Source of the DNA: Serripes groenlandicus | Taxonomy: Eukaryota; Mollusca; Bivalvia; Cardiida; Cardiidae | NCBI GenBank assembly: GCA_031761405.1 | Contig: JASEVX010000005.1 | Span: forward strand, 36,595,198 to 36,659,197 | Length of the DNA stretch: 64,000 nt | Direction of reading: 5' to 3' | Shown: piece after piece, positions 55,801 to 63,251 of the stretch | How the letters are laid out: each line of letters begins with the position of its first letter | Numbering within the stretch: the stretch's first letter is position 1 | The notes under the pieces: generated by a model | The model's database searches: none | What the model was told of the DNA's origin: nothing | What the model saw: the letters and a program-made list of their open reading frames with translations, nothing else | Position numbers and translations under genes: made by a program

Positions 55801-58800
55801 TCGATTTAGGGCCATCTTGGCCCTCTTGTTCACTATGTTTTCAAAAAGCTGTCTGCTGTAGAGGCGTCAGAAAGCGTCTATAGAGGGAAAGGGTTACAGC
55901 ATTATGTCTAGACCCTGGTTTAAAATCAAGCTGGGTCACCTTATGACAGAAATGCATTGTGGCATTGTGAAAATCCTGTTCAATGAAAACGTTTGAAGAA
56001 AAAAATATACACAAACTAATTTTGAGGTCTTGTGGCATATACTGTATGCAAACAGTGAAGACATGACTGTGTCTTCAATTTTGCCCTTGGGTAATATAGC
56101 TCTAAATGTCTTCATGGAAAATATCTACAAATGAAAGTACTATTATTGATTAGATTTGAAAATAGTGGGGCAAAGGAAAAATTGCTCATCATGAGCGCTT
56201 TCACAGTTTGTCACAATGATATCAAAAGTCATCTGCTACAAATGTGTTAAAATGAATCTACACGTGGTAAAAAGTTAAATCAGGACCCTATTTTGCCTGA
56301 CCCAACTCCTGTTTTTTCTAGGTTACAGTTCCAGTGGCTCTTTAACACCAGTAAAGAAGTTGAAGAAAAAGAATAAACACTTACGTAAGAACAAACTAGC
56401 ACCGTCTGATGATGAATTTGAGTTGTCTGATGTCCAAACTCCAAAGAAAAAGCCAATACCCTGGACTAGGTCCAACAGCCCTATGAAAATGTTAAATACT
56501 GTGGAAGATAACCATGCTAAAGGTCAGTTACTTTTAACCTTTTCCCACATACAGAAAATCTGCAGCAGACGACTTTGAACATATCCAAGTCCAAAATGTA
56601 GAAGATCTCTAATAATGACGGTATGATTATTTAATAGAGTTGAAATCATTGTGGCAAATGGAGAAATTTGCCCATTATGAGCAATATTTCCTTTTGCCAC
56701 AATGATTTCGAAAGCCCTCTGCTGTAGATGCATCAGAAAGCGTCTGTATGTTGGAAATGGTTGAAACAAATATAATAGGTTAGGGTCATAAATAGTAAAT
56801 ATTTGAAAAATTACAAAAGCATTATAAGTTGAAAATATTTGACAAGAGGAATCAAAATTTTGCCCATACATCTAGCTTCATTAAACAAGACATCATTATG
56901 TAGGATGAATTCACCGATGGGAACAACAAATATAGTCACAAGATGGGCAAGTTTTGAATGAGGTACAGTTATATGGAAGGGATTTGTTGTTACAACGTCA
57001 ATAGTCATATGTCTTATATGTGTATATAAAATTGAATATGAACCCTTTTACAACACTGCAAATGCAGACTTTTTAGCTCACCTATGCACGAAGTGCAAGG
57101 TGAGCTATTGTGATCACATTTTGTCCGGCGTCCGTCCGTCGTGCGTCGTGTGTCGTCCGTCGTCCATTGTCAACATTTGAGCTTGTTAACACTCTACGGG
57201 CTACATTTTGCATCCAATCTTCATGAAAGTTTATCAGAACGTTCCAGTCCATAAAATCTTGGACAAGTTCGAAACTGGGCGATACGAGGTCAAAAACTAG
57301 GTCACTAGGTCGAATTGAAGGAAAATCTTGTTAACACTCTGGAGGCCACATTTTCAACTTGAGCATATTGAAACTTTATCAGAATGTTTGTCTTGATGAT
57401 ATGTAGGTCAAGTTCGAACATGGGTCACGTTGGGTCAAAAAGTAGGTCACTAGGTCAAATTGAAGGAAAATCTTGTTAACACTCCAGAGGCCGCAATTTT
57501 TGATTCAGCAGTTTGAAATTTTGTCAAAATGTTTGTCTTAAAAATATCTAGGTCAAGTTCGAATATGGGTTATGCCGGGTCAAAAACTAGGTCACTAGGA
57601 CAAATTGAAAGAAAATCTTGTTAACACTTTTGATGCCGCATTTTTTGCTGCAGCAGCTTGAAATTTGGTCAGAATGTTTGTCTTAAATATATCTAGGTCA
57701 AGTTCAAATATGGGTCATATTGGGTCAGAAACTAGGTCACCAGGCCAAATTGAGGGAAAATCTTGTTAACTCTGTAGAAGCCGCATGTTTTGCTTCAGCG
57801 GCTTGAAATTTGTTCAGAATATTGAGCTGAATGATATCTAGGCCAAGTTCGAATATGGGTCATGTCGGGTCAAAAACTAGGTCACTAGCCCAAATTGAAA
57901 GAAAATCTTATTTACACTTTGGATGCCGCATTTTTTGCTTCAGCAGCTTGAAATTTTGTCAGAATGTTTGTCTTAAAGATATCTAGTTCAAGTTCAAATA
58001 TGGGTCATATTGGATCAGAAACTAGGTCACTAGGCCAAATTGAGGGAAAATCTTGTTAACTCTGTAAAAGCTGCATTTTTTGCTTCAGCAATTTGAAATT
58101 TGGTCAGAATGTTTGTATAAATGATATCTAGGCCAAGTTCGGATATGGGTCATGCCGGGTTAAAAACTAGGTCACTAGACCAAATTGAAGGGTAATCATG
58201 TTAACACTCTGGATACTGCATTTTTAATTTCAGCATGATAAAACTTTATCAGAATGTTTTTCTTGATGATATGTAGGCCAAGTTTGAATATGGGTCATGC
58301 TGGATCAAAAACTAGGTCACTAGATCAAATTGAAGGAAAATCTTGTGAACACTTTGGATGCCGCATTGTTTGCCTCAGCAGCTTGAAATTTGGTCAGAAT
58401 GTTTGTCTGAATTATATCTAGGTCAAGTTCAAATATGGGTCATATTGGATCAGAAACTAGGTCAATAAAGGAAAATATTGTTCAAACTCCGGAGGCCGCA
58501 TTTTCACTTTGAGCAAGTTGAAACTTAGTCAGAATGTTGTCTTGATGATATCTAGTCCATGTTGGAATATGGGTCATATCAGGTAAAAAATATAGATCAC
58601 TAGGCCAAATGAAGGAAAGTATTGTTAACACTGTGGAGGTTGCATTCAGAATAATTGTCTTGATGTGTTTTGCATTGCAGTACATTGTATAATTAAGGTG
58701 AGCGATCTAGGGCCATCATGGCCCTCTTGTTTAATTAAAATCTCTGATATAGTTTTTAGTTCATCTGATATTTCTGATAGAAAAGGAAAAGCTATTGTGG

Positions 58801-59296
58801 TCACTTGATCATGGTCAGTGAAACCATAATTAATCACAAAGCCATAGGACACAAGAAATGAAAGTAAGTAGTTGTGTTCCTGGAGATTTTGTTTACATAT
58901 TGTAGGACAATTTACCTGTTAGGTAACTAATCCTATGACGGAAAATATGGGAAATCTCGTATTTATAAATATTGGATGGAGTTAAAAAGTTGTAGCAATA
59001 TGAAAAATTGCTCATAATATTTTCAAAAGTCTTTTGCTGCAGAAGCATAAAAAATGTCTGAATATTGGAAAAGGGTTTAAGCATTTACATTATACAAACG
59101 ACATTGGATGATTTTGCATCAAACAACTTGTGAAACAACTCGTCTAACATCATATGAAGTTTATTCTTTATTCTTTTCTTGTTTTTATGTTTCAGAAAGT
59201 CAATGGGGTTTTGCGGAGGAGTTATCTGCCATGGACGGAAATGAACCATTACGAATGTCCCGTTCAAATTACGATACAGATGATCCCATATTGTGA
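41277..59296 (+). CDS. ARL13B: ADP-ribosylation factor-like protein 13B, nine exons
   Basis: This atypical Arf-family GTPase of the ciliary membrane acts as exchange factor for ARL3 and supports ciliogenesis and Hedgehog signalling in animals. Exons: 41277-41335, 42948-43018, 44307-44553, 45044-45149, 45981-46183, 47048-47180, 52957-53668, 56322-56522, 59196-59296, all GT-AG; 1833 nt, 610 residues plus stop. The start MFSLMGNCC matches the vertebrate MFSLMASCC, with palmitoylation cysteines C8 and C9. GTPase motifs: GLDSAGKS (28-35), TIGF (51-54), the family-specific DLGGG (70-74) instead of the usual WDxGGQ, IRGIWK with R78 equivalent to human R79 (altered in Joubert syndrome), NKED (129-132) and SAIKG (165-169). 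A charged coiled coil lies at about 200-250, NPF near 260, then a long Lys/Asp/Ser-rich tail, which makes it longer than the human 428 residues. Introns carry dozens of repeats. Confidence 0.95.
41400..42188. mobile_element. 789-bp element with perfect 57-bp terminal inverted repeats
   Basis: The arms 41403-41459 and 42128-42184 are perfect reverse complements. Each holds three copies of GACTTCTCGACC and one CGTTTTACCA spacer. CGTTGTAAACGG flanks the element at 41388-41399 and 42189-42200, a 12-bp duplication. The interior is AT-rich and has no coding capacity, so the element is non-autonomous. The superfamily is unknown to me. It lies 64 bp inside ARL13B intron 1. Confidence 0.85.
42201..42947. 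other. Rest of ARL13B intron 1, nothing recognised
   Basis: AT-rich with no repeat ends found. Confidence 0.4.
42948..43018 (+). CDS. ARL13B: ARL13B exon 2, residues 20-43
   Basis: Lies between CATTACAG and TAGCAG|GTAAGT. It encodes PVTLAILGLDSAGKSTTTKA, the phosphate-binding P-loop. The residue after K34 is Ser where human has Thr. Confidence 0.93.
43316..43538. mobile_element. MITE-1 copy in ARL13B intron 2
   Basis: TTAACCCTTTTGCAAATAC to AGTCCGAATGGGTTAA. The centre is AATTTGCTTGTTTTGAGCAATT. Confidence 0.75.
43570..43735. mobile_element. MITE-1 copy, left end lost
   Basis: It begins in the AACAATTTGAAGAACATTGTC region and ends GTCGTCTGCTGCAGATGTG, GTGGGAAAGGGTT. Confidence 0.65.
43747..43882. 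repeat. Perfect 42-bp inverted repeat with 52-nt loop
   Basis: Arms 43747-43788 and 43841-43882 are exact reverse complements, containing GCATGGCTTCCAGTGTGACA. The 52-nt loop includes GGAAATTACTGTTACCC. There are no recognisable transposon ends outside it. A transcript would fold into a long perfect hairpin. Confidence 0.9.
43993..44122. mobile_element. Short element with ACCGGTTAACAGTATAC ends
   Basis: ACCGGTTAACAGTATACTG, then TTACATGGCAC on the left, and GTGCCATGTAACAGTATACTG, then TTTACCGGT on the right, form inverted repeats of about 30 bp. Inside lies a TGACGTCA palindrome and CACGTGCATAACC. The inside and right flank match the repeat at 38930-39055. Confidence 0.75.
44307..44553 (+). 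CDS. ARL13B: ARL13B exon 3, residues 44-126
   Basis: Lies between TAATTACAG and CCTTGT|GTATGT. It encodes switch I (TAPTIGF), DLGGG and IRGIWKDY of switch II, and VVDSS. It carries most of the GTPase-specific signatures of ARL13B. Confidence 0.95.
45044..45149 (+). CDS. ARL13B: ARL13B exon 4, residues 126-161
   Basis: Lies between TTTACATCAG and AAAATG|GTAAGA. It encodes LANKEDIDG with guanine-specificity NKED, then VELVQQLQLEDLVN. Confidence 0.94.
45172..45260. mobile_element. MITE-1 left end fragment
   Basis: TTACCCTTTCCCTCATACAG, GCAGCAGACAACTTTGAAAA and GTTGAAAACAGTGTGAAC remain, starting 23 bp after the exon 4 donor. It runs into the tandem repeat that follows. Confidence 0.65.
45264..45525. 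repeat. 61-bp tandem repeat, about four units
   Basis: Units start GTGAACTTCT at 45265, 45326 and 45387, and TTGAACTTTT or GTGAACTTTT at 45448 and 45509. All contain CAGTTTAA and GAAACCAGTAGACAT. The first unit begins inside the MITE-1 remnant. Confidence 0.85.
45554..45749. mobile_element. hAT-like MITE with a 75-bp central palindrome
   Basis: The ends CAGAGGTCCAGATAAGG and AGAACTCTAGATAAGG (read inward from the right) are inverted repeats. AAATAAAT flanks it at 45546-45553 and 45750-45757, an 8-bp duplication of hAT type. At 45618-45692 two 37-bp arms with one mismatch meet around a single C. A worn relative is at 63019. Confidence 0.75.
45981..46183 (+). CDS. ARL13B: ARL13B exon 5, residues 162-229
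   Basis: Lies between TTTCTTGCAG and GAAAG|GTAGAT. It encodes CSAIKGTGKKMDPNI (the last GTPase motif), then the start of the charged coiled coil (QKREREERK-type, seen as KEREERKERVKKQREER). Confidence 0.95.
46499..46805 (+). mobile_element. SINE-B, full-length, 12-bp target duplication
   Basis: Starts CCGAGCCCCGGTAGCTCAG. It has a GAGTTCGAATCCC B box, the body TGGGCTAAGTCTATGTGG, the GGCCGCCGTGATATAAC core and a seven-fold CAAT tail. GTTTCCAATAAA is duplicated at 46487-46498 and 46806-46817. Confidence 0.92.
46820..47023. mobile_element. MITE-1 copy abutting ARL13B exon 6
   Basis: TTAACCCTTTCCCACATG to GTATGTGGGAAAGGGCTAA. It ends 24 bp before the exon. Its last bases plus the next C read CTAAC, a good branch-point consensus. 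Confidence 0.8.
47048..47180 (+). CDS. ARL13B: ARL13B exon 6, residues 229-273
   Basis: Lies between TTTATCCAG and AGAAAG|GTGAAC. It encodes ERLEEEENKRLGIKKEE, an acidic run, and VNPFRRL, where NPF matches the TNPFQP of vertebrate ARL13B. Confidence 0.93.
47279..47480 (+). mobile_element. SINE-C-related copy with a hybrid tail
   Basis: The head is badly worn (GAGTGGTTAGTATCAG). The body TAGTGGAGTGCCCTTGGGC matches SINE-C, but the 3' end ACCATGATATACCTG, AACAGCGTAAAACTCC is the tail type of SINE-A and B. It ends in a C-rich tract. Confidence 0.6.
47941..49570. repeat. Tandem-unit repeat split by a HEL-1 insertion
   Basis: Opens with TGTCACCTGCGTAGCATGG and CCGGCGTCTGTCTGTC. Units of about 145 bp with AAGGTTTTTGTAAGAATTATG and CATCAACAGAC run from 48240 to 48490, and resume with AAGTATGGCCCTTTTTCAA at 49389-49570. 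Between them lies the HEL-1 element. Confidence 0.65.
48496..49388 (+). mobile_element. HEL-1 copy, nearly complete
   Basis: Starts with the hairpin AGCTCACCT-AAGCAT-GAA-GTGCG-AGGTGAGCT, quoted by parts, and GTGATCAC. It has four or five units with TTCCTTG and GACCCTCTACCAAG and ends GCGATATAGGGCCATC, ATGGCCCTCTTGTTT. It inserted between T residues of the surrounding repeat. Confidence 0.75.
49700..49939. mobile_element. MITE-1 copy, worn ends
   Basis: TAATACCTTTTCCAACAAT to GTGGGAAAGAGGGGTTAG, with TGATGCCTCTGCAGCAGATG inside. Confidence 0.65.
50165..50387. mobile_element. MITE-1 copy
   Basis: TTAACCCTTTACCACATG to GTGGGAAAGGGTTAA. The second half of the hairpin has been shortened (GCTCATAAATTTCTTCTTATTG). 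Confidence 0.8.
50388..52159. other. Interior of ARL13B intron 6, worn repeats only
   Basis: MITE-1 traces are near 50495-50600 (TTTCCCTCATTTTG, a GAAAAAGAGGAAG/CTTCTCTTTTTC hairpin), 51290-51490 and 51834-51885 (TTAACCCTTTCCTGCATGC). No coding exon is seen. Confidence 0.4.
52160..52351. mobile_element. MITE-1 copy, left end lost
   Basis: CTGCAGAAGACGGCTTTTTG, a good central hairpin (AATTGCTCAAAACAAGCAATT) and CATATGGGAAAGAGCTTGA. Confidence 0.7.
52585..52847 (+). mobile_element. SINE-B with a deleted A box, 13-bp target duplication
   Basis: Starts GCCAAGCCCCGGTAGCGAAG, so the TCAGTCGG of the A box is deleted. The B box is GAGTTTGAATCCC and the tail TTAAACCCTAATTAATCC. TTTAGAATTTTGA flanks it at 52572-52584 and 52848-52860. 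It lies 110 bp before ARL13B exon 7. Confidence 0.88.
52957..53668 (+). CDS. ARL13B: ARL13B exon 7, residues 274-511
   Basis: Lies between ATTTTTCAG and TTAAAAACA|GTATGT. It codes for the rest of the coiled coil (KEKEKEKKKRLKELEQEN), then a disordered Ser/Asp/Lys-rich tail with a lysine run (KDKKKKKKQKQKGG) and DDVDDDIPNGG near the end. Reading on past the donor gives a stop after five codons, so a retained intron would give a shorter protein. Confidence 0.92.
53750..54110. repeat. Minisatellite of CAATCAATCAATGTGTACACAC type
   Basis: About 13 units of 24-28 bp alternate CAATCAATCAAT, as in the SINE-B tail, with GTGTACACACTC or GTGTGCACACTCC. It begins some 80 bp after the exon 7 donor. Confidence 0.85.
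54619..55896. mobile_element. MITE-1 copy split by a HEL-1 insertion
   Basis: The left part GTTACTTTCCCTCATACGAC to GAGCAATTTCTTTTTTTT (54619-54755) and the right part CACTATGTTTTCAAAAAGC to AGAGGGAAAGGGTTA (55830-55896) join to about 204 bp, the normal MITE-1 size. The match to the copy at 27313 shows the break is in CCTTTTGTCACTATG. Confidence 0.85.
54756..55829 (+). mobile_element. HEL-1 copy inside a MITE-1
   Basis: The 5' hairpin has inner stem GAGCC-GAA-GGCTC, different from but as well paired as the other copies. Units of about 400 bp repeat CACAGGAATGTTCC and TTTGGTTGCTGCGGCATCAG. The 3' end is CAGGTGATCGATTTAGGGCC, TTGGCCCTCTTGTT. Confidence 0.8.
56322..56522 (+). CDS. ARL13B: ARL13B exon 8, residues 511-578
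   Basis: Lies between TTTTTTCTAG and GCTAAAG|GTCAGT. It encodes TPVKKLKKKNKHLRKNKLAP, which aligns with the basic stretch before the RVEP ciliary motif of vertebrates, then DDEFELSDVQTPKKKP and IPWTRSNSP. Confidence 0.9.
56534..56763. mobile_element. MITE-1 copy beside the exon 8 donor
   Basis: TTAACCTTTTCCCACATACAG to GTTGGAAATGGTTGA, starting only 11 bp into intron 8. The centre is GCCCATTATGAGCAATATTTCC. Confidence 0.8.
57075..58732 (+). mobile_element. HEL-1, complete copy with about ten internal units
   Basis: The 5' hairpin AGCTCACCT / AGGTGAGCT is perfect over 9 bp, then a bulged A, and TGCAC-GAA-GTGCA. Next come CCGGCGTCCGTCCGTCG and about ten units of roughly 145 bp with ATCTTGTTAACACTCTGG, GCTTGAAATTTGGTCAGAAT and AACTAGGTCACTAGG. 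It ends GGTGAGCGATCTAGGGCC, and AGGGCCAT-C-ATGGCCCT is a perfect 3' hairpin followed by CTTGTTT. There are no classical inverted ends; the layout recalls non-autonomous Helentrons and the pearl elements of bivalves. Confidence 0.8.
58733..59195. other. End of ARL13B intron 8, worn MITE-1 only
   Basis: A worn MITE-1 spans roughly 58935-59080 (ending ATATTGGAAAAGGGTTTAA). Nothing else is seen. Confidence 0.4.
59196..59296 (+). CDS. ARL13B: ARL13B exon 9, residues 578-610 and stop
   Basis: Starts after TATGTTTCAG. It encodes ESQWGFAEELSAMDGNEPLR and ends YDTDDPIL with TGA. Phase agrees with exon 8. Confidence 0.88.
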
Positions 59297-59460
59297 TCAA
59301 TGAAAATGTGCAAAAGCCATCTTGTCCCTCCAACTTATCAACTGACTGTGATAAAAACATTTAAAACGAATGTTGCAGTATTTATATGACCTTACATGTG
59401 TCCTAAACCCTCTCCCAAAAAACAACAAGTCTGCTGCAGACGACTTCGAAAACTTCTGGT

Positions 59461-59781
59461 TTAACCCTTTCCCACATACAGCAAGTCTGCTGCAGACGAC
59501 TTTGAAAACATGTATACAAAAACGTGAGAAAAAATCTCCATAAATGAGTTCAATTATTAAAAAGAGTTGAAAACATTTTGCAAAAGGAGAAATTGCTTGA
59601 TTTGAGCAATTTCTTCTTTTGTCACAATGTTTTCAAAAGACGTCTGCTTCAGAGGCATCCAAAAGCGTCTATAGTGGAAAACATTGTGGCAAAAGGAGAA
59701 ATTGCTCCTTTTGCCATAATATTTTTAAAAGTCGTCTGCTGCAGAGACAGCAGAAAGCATTTGTATGCAGGAAAGAGTTAT
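59461..59781. mobile_element. MITE-1 copy with a duplicated centre
   Basis: TTAACCCTTTCCCACATACAG to GCAGGAAAGAGTTA. It has two hairpin centres (near 59575-59620 and 59680-59725), so it is 321 bp instead of about 230. A partial left end with GCTGCAGACGACTTCG precedes it at 59404-59455. Confidence 0.8.
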
Positions 59782-60348
59782 TAAAAGAGTAAAGCATTTC
59801 AATGTTTTCAAATTCTTGTAATGTTATAAATTATAATCCTTTCTGTGATGCAGACAATGTTTGATGCTTGTGCAGTAGATGTTTTGAAATATGAGACATT
59901 GCTAAAAAAGGAGCATCGCATACTTATAAGCTTTTGCTATCCTCAACTTTTTTCCTACAAACAACAAAGCTGCAGGTTTTATTTGGAAATCTCTAGGCAA
60001 AACTATGAGTATAAATGTAAGTTGTATTATTTAATATAGTTGAAAACATTATTGCAAAAGGAAAAGTTGTGCATTATAAATGCTTTCAAAAGTTGTCTGC
60101 TGCAGAAATGTAAAAATGTGTTTAGCTGTTGTAAAGGGTTAAATTTACTTTAGTATAGGTAAAGTGTATTTCTAGAGCCTGCTTGCAGTGGATGAGAAAT
60201 AATCACCACCATAGCAGTTTGATGGTTTCATGCACAACGGTTGTAATTACATCTTGAACAAGATGTAATAAGAACGGTTTTGCATGAAGCCTTTGAGTTG
60301 TGTACTTCTAAATGCATATATGAACTTTTAGATACCTCTGCACATTTG
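59782..60348. other. Intergenic with worn MITE-1 pieces
   Basis: Words such as GCAGACAATGTTTGATGC (59850) and GTTGTCTGCTGCAGAAATG (60085) are left over. No gene is seen. Confidence 0.4.
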
Positions 60349-60508
60349 TTAACCCTTTCCAATATACAACAACTCTGCCTTGGACGAATTTGAAAACATT
60401 GAGTAAAAAACAAAAAAATGAAACTATCTATAAATGAAAGAACAATTTATTTCAAAAGTCGTCTGCTACAGAGGTGTCAAATAGGGCCTGTATGTGGGAA
60501 AGGTTTAA
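60349..60508. mobile_element. MITE-1 copy, centre deleted
   Basis: TTAACCCTTTCCAATATAC to TATGTGGGAAAGGTTTAA, 160 bp, without the hairpin. Confidence 0.75.
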
Positions 60509-60577
60509 CCTTGTTTAACCAGTGTGCCACATGTAAGAACAGGAACGTAGCTCAAATGTCAAGGTCACTCTTGAAGG

Positions 60578-60804
60578 TTAACCCTTTCCCACATACAGAT
60601 GTATTCTGACGCCTCTGCAGCAGACAACTTTTAAAAACATTGTGGCAAAAGGAGAAATTGATCATGATGAGCAATTTCTCCTTTTGCCACAATGTTTTCA
60701 ACTTGATCCATTTATTATACTTAAATTTTTGAGATTTACATGTTTTTGTCTAGATGTTTTCAAAGTCGTCTGCTGCAGATTTGTAGTATATGGGAAAGGG
60801 TTGA
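60578..60804. mobile_element. MITE-1 copy, well preserved
   Basis: TTAACCCTTTCCCACATACAG to ATATGGGAAAGGGTTGA. The centre GGCAAAAGGAGAAATTG / CAATTTCTCCTTTTGCC is perfect over 17 bp. Confidence 0.88.
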
Positions 60805-60890
60805 AGTTAAAAAGATAGAGGTGATATAACAAAGTTTCCATACATTGGAAAATTTAAAATACATATAAAATTTTATATTCCACCAAATAT

Positions 60891-61130
60891 TAAACCTTTC
60901 CCACTTACAGACACATTTTCTATGCATCTGCAGCAGACGAATTTTGAAAACATTGTGGCGAAAGGAGTAATTGCTCATTTTGAGTTAATTCTCCTATTCT
61001 TCTGCTGGAATTTTTTCAACTATATTCAATAAATATACTTTCAATCATAGAGATAACTCGAACTCATATTTTAGTTCAGGTGTTTTCAAAGTCATCTGCT
61101 GCAGATTTGTTGTATGTGGGAAAAGGTTAA
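60891..61130. mobile_element. MITE-1 copy
   Basis: TAAACCTTTCCCACTTACAG to GTGGGAAAAGGTTAA, 240 bp. Confidence 0.8.
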
Positions 61131-61136
61131 CACAAG

Positions 61137-61418
61137 AATCCTGCTGTAGGTAAGCCAACCTTTACATATTGAAGACAAGTCTGGAAAAAGATCTGCCAAC
61201 ACTTCCATGCAATCTGATCCTAATGTTTGTCAAAGGTTGGTTGAAACTGTCTGCAGATCTGTTGTATGATGGAGAAGGTTAATACAATAATCCTGCTGTA
61301 GATAATCCAACCTTTACATATTGATGACAAGTCTGGAAAAAGATCTGCCAACACTTCCATGCAATCTGATCCTAATGAACAATGTTTGTCAAAAGTTGGT
61401 TGAAACTGTCTGCTTCTA
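61137..61418. repeat. Tandem duplication, unit about 152 bp, including a MITE-1 end
   Basis: AATCCTGCTGTAG starts a unit at 61137 and at 61289. Both contain CAACCTTTACATATTGA, GGAAAAAGATCTGCCAACAC and GGTTGAAACTGTCTGC. The first unit ends with a worn MITE-1 right end (GTTGTATGATGGAGAAGGTTAA, given here in part), so the MITE end was copied with its flank. Confidence 0.8.
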
Positions 61419-61552
61419 ATTGGCAAATAATGCAAAACAAGATAAGTCTGCTTGGAATTTGTTAGTTGATCTGGATCTACACAGGTTGCAAATGCCCTAT
61501 TTTTTATTTTTTTTAGAGCAGTGTTCAATATTCCCATTTAATCAATATTAAC

Positions 61553-62106
61553 TAGGGATGGGAACGAATAATCGAATATTGGCCGAATATTTCTTTTTTT
61601 TACGACTTTTTGTCGATATACCAGAGACATATATATACATATTCTATTTAGGTCCTGGATATATTAAACTTAATTTAGCAATGAAAAATGTACTAATGTC
61701 TTACAGAAATCGCGATTTGGAGCTAATTAAGAGAAAGGATGAGGTGATAAAGAGTGTATGTGTTGTCTATAATGTTTTTTATAATGTATGTCAAACCTTT
61801 AATAACACCATCTGTAGACACCGGAAAGTATTTACAGTTGTACTGGACTGTTACTTAAAAAAAACTCTTGATGCTTAGACGGACAACTTTTATTGCAGAC
61901 TTTTTAGAAAAAGATGTGCATTTGTTATTTGTTCCAAAGTCGCGAACATTTTCTGCTGCAAATTTAACCTATCAAAAGTCATCTGTCGTAAGTGAACAGT
62001 TCTGTAACTAAGGAAAATAAAACCTTAATTTGGCTAACGAATATTCGAATATATTCAAATATAACGAATATTTTAATATTGTTTTCAGTATTTGTTCCCA
62101 TCCCTA
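61553..62106. mobile_element. hAT-like non-autonomous element, 8-bp target duplication
   Basis: The ends TAGGGATGGGAACGAATA and TTTGTTCCCATCCCTA are inverted repeats, with GAATATTCGAAT-like inner words. ATATTAAC flanks it at 61545-61552 and 62107-62114, the 8-bp duplication of hAT elements. A 106-codon frame inside lacks transposase motifs. Confidence 0.85.
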
Positions 62107-62275
62107 ATATTAACATTTGCTGTCATAGACTTCAAAAGTAACAATGCCTGAAGATAAAGACATTTGTCACATTAAGTTAATGGAATCTCCTTATTTATAG
62201 ATTTTATCACTGAAAACTACGCAATTTTTCATGGAGTTGGCTTTGTATGAAGAATAAACGACTTCATCAGTGCCT

Positions 62276-62409
62276 TTAACCCTTGTCCACATTTAGATGC
62301 TTTCTGATGCTTCTGCAGCAGATGACATTTAAATTTATTGGGGCCATAGGAGAAATTTCTCATGATGAACATTTTCTCCTTTTGCCTCAATGTTTTGGGA
62401 AAGGATTAA
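62276..62409. mobile_element. MITE-1 copy, internally deleted
   Basis: TTAACCCTTGTCCACATTTAG to TTTTGGGAAAGGATTAA, 134 bp. The right arm between the hairpin and the end is missing. Confidence 0.75.
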
Positions 62410-62482
62410 AATTTATGCAAATTAGGTTTTTTGTTTTTATTTGTATGTAGATCTAGATCTTAGTTCTATTATCCGAAGATAT

Positions 62483-62697
62483 TATGTTGCTAGAAAACCC
62501 ACCTTAGCGATTTGCTACCAGGGAAGGTCTGGATCAACCTGCACATAAGTGCAGCTTGATCTGGATCTGCACTGTTGGCAAATAACCTACTTACGGTATC
62601 AAGATACTGGACAAACATTTGGATCAGACAGTATTGATAAGCAAGTTGATCTGTATTTACACTTGTTATCAATATGCAATGTTGGTTTTCTTGGAAC
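62483..62697. mobile_element. Weak inverted-repeat element with GATCTGGATCTGCAC words
   Basis: GAAAACCCACCTTAGCG and TGTTGGTTTTCTTGGAAC pair imperfectly. CAACCTGCACATAAGTGCAGCTTGATC is a local palindrome, cited by position 62537-62563. The style is that of MITE-2, but the ends do not match well. Confidence 0.4.
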
Positions 62698-62750
62698 ACT
62701 AACAATATATGTTTTTTAATTTTTATCATTCTTTTGATTTTTCTTTGGCA

Positions 62751-62980
62751 TTACCCTTTTCCACTTGCAGAGACGATTTGACCCATATCCAGAAGAGCAA
62801 ATTACTTTTGAAAGCATAGTGGCAAAGGGAGAAATAGTTCAAAATGATCAGTTCTCCTTCGCCTAGATGTTTTCAGCTCTATTCTATGATTATGCTCTCA
62901 TTAATGAAGATTTTCCACATACTTGCCAAAATGTTTTCTAAGATGTCTGAGGCAGATTTGTTGTATGTGGGAAAGAGTCA
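62751..62980. mobile_element. MITE-1 copy
   Basis: TTACCCTTTTCCACTTGCAG to GTATGTGGGAAAGAGTCAA. Confidence 0.7.
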
Positions 62981-63018
62981 ATTGATTAATGTATTGATTA
63001 TTTTTTGTATTAATGTAT

Positions 63019-63120
63019 TAAAGAGGTCCAGATAAGTTATGAACGATATTTCTCTTATCATCTAACTAAGCCCTATACTAAGTGTACTTAAAAGAATGGT
63101 CTTATTACCGTATGTAGAGC
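63019..63120. mobile_element. Worn relative of the hAT-like MITE at 45554
   Basis: AAGAGGTCCAGATAAG matches that element's left end, followed by GTACTTAAAAGAATGGTCTTAT, a broken version of its palindrome. The right end is unclear. Confidence 0.5.
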
Positions 63121-63125
63121 TCTGA

Positions 63126-63251
63126 GCTTTTGCCACAATGTTTTCAACTTTTTCAATAATTATAGTTTCATTCATAGAGATTTTCTATATTTTTACCCGG
63201 AGGTTTTAAAAGTCACCCGCTTCGGATTTGCTTTATGTGGGAAAGGGTTAA
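63126..63251. mobile_element. MITE-1 right half
   Basis: GCTTTTGCCACAATGTTTTC to TATGTGGGAAAGGGTTAA. Confidence 0.7.

Noticed and set aside
61558..61878. A 106-codon frame inside the hAT-like element
   Set aside because: It shows no transposase motif; the element is only 554 bp.
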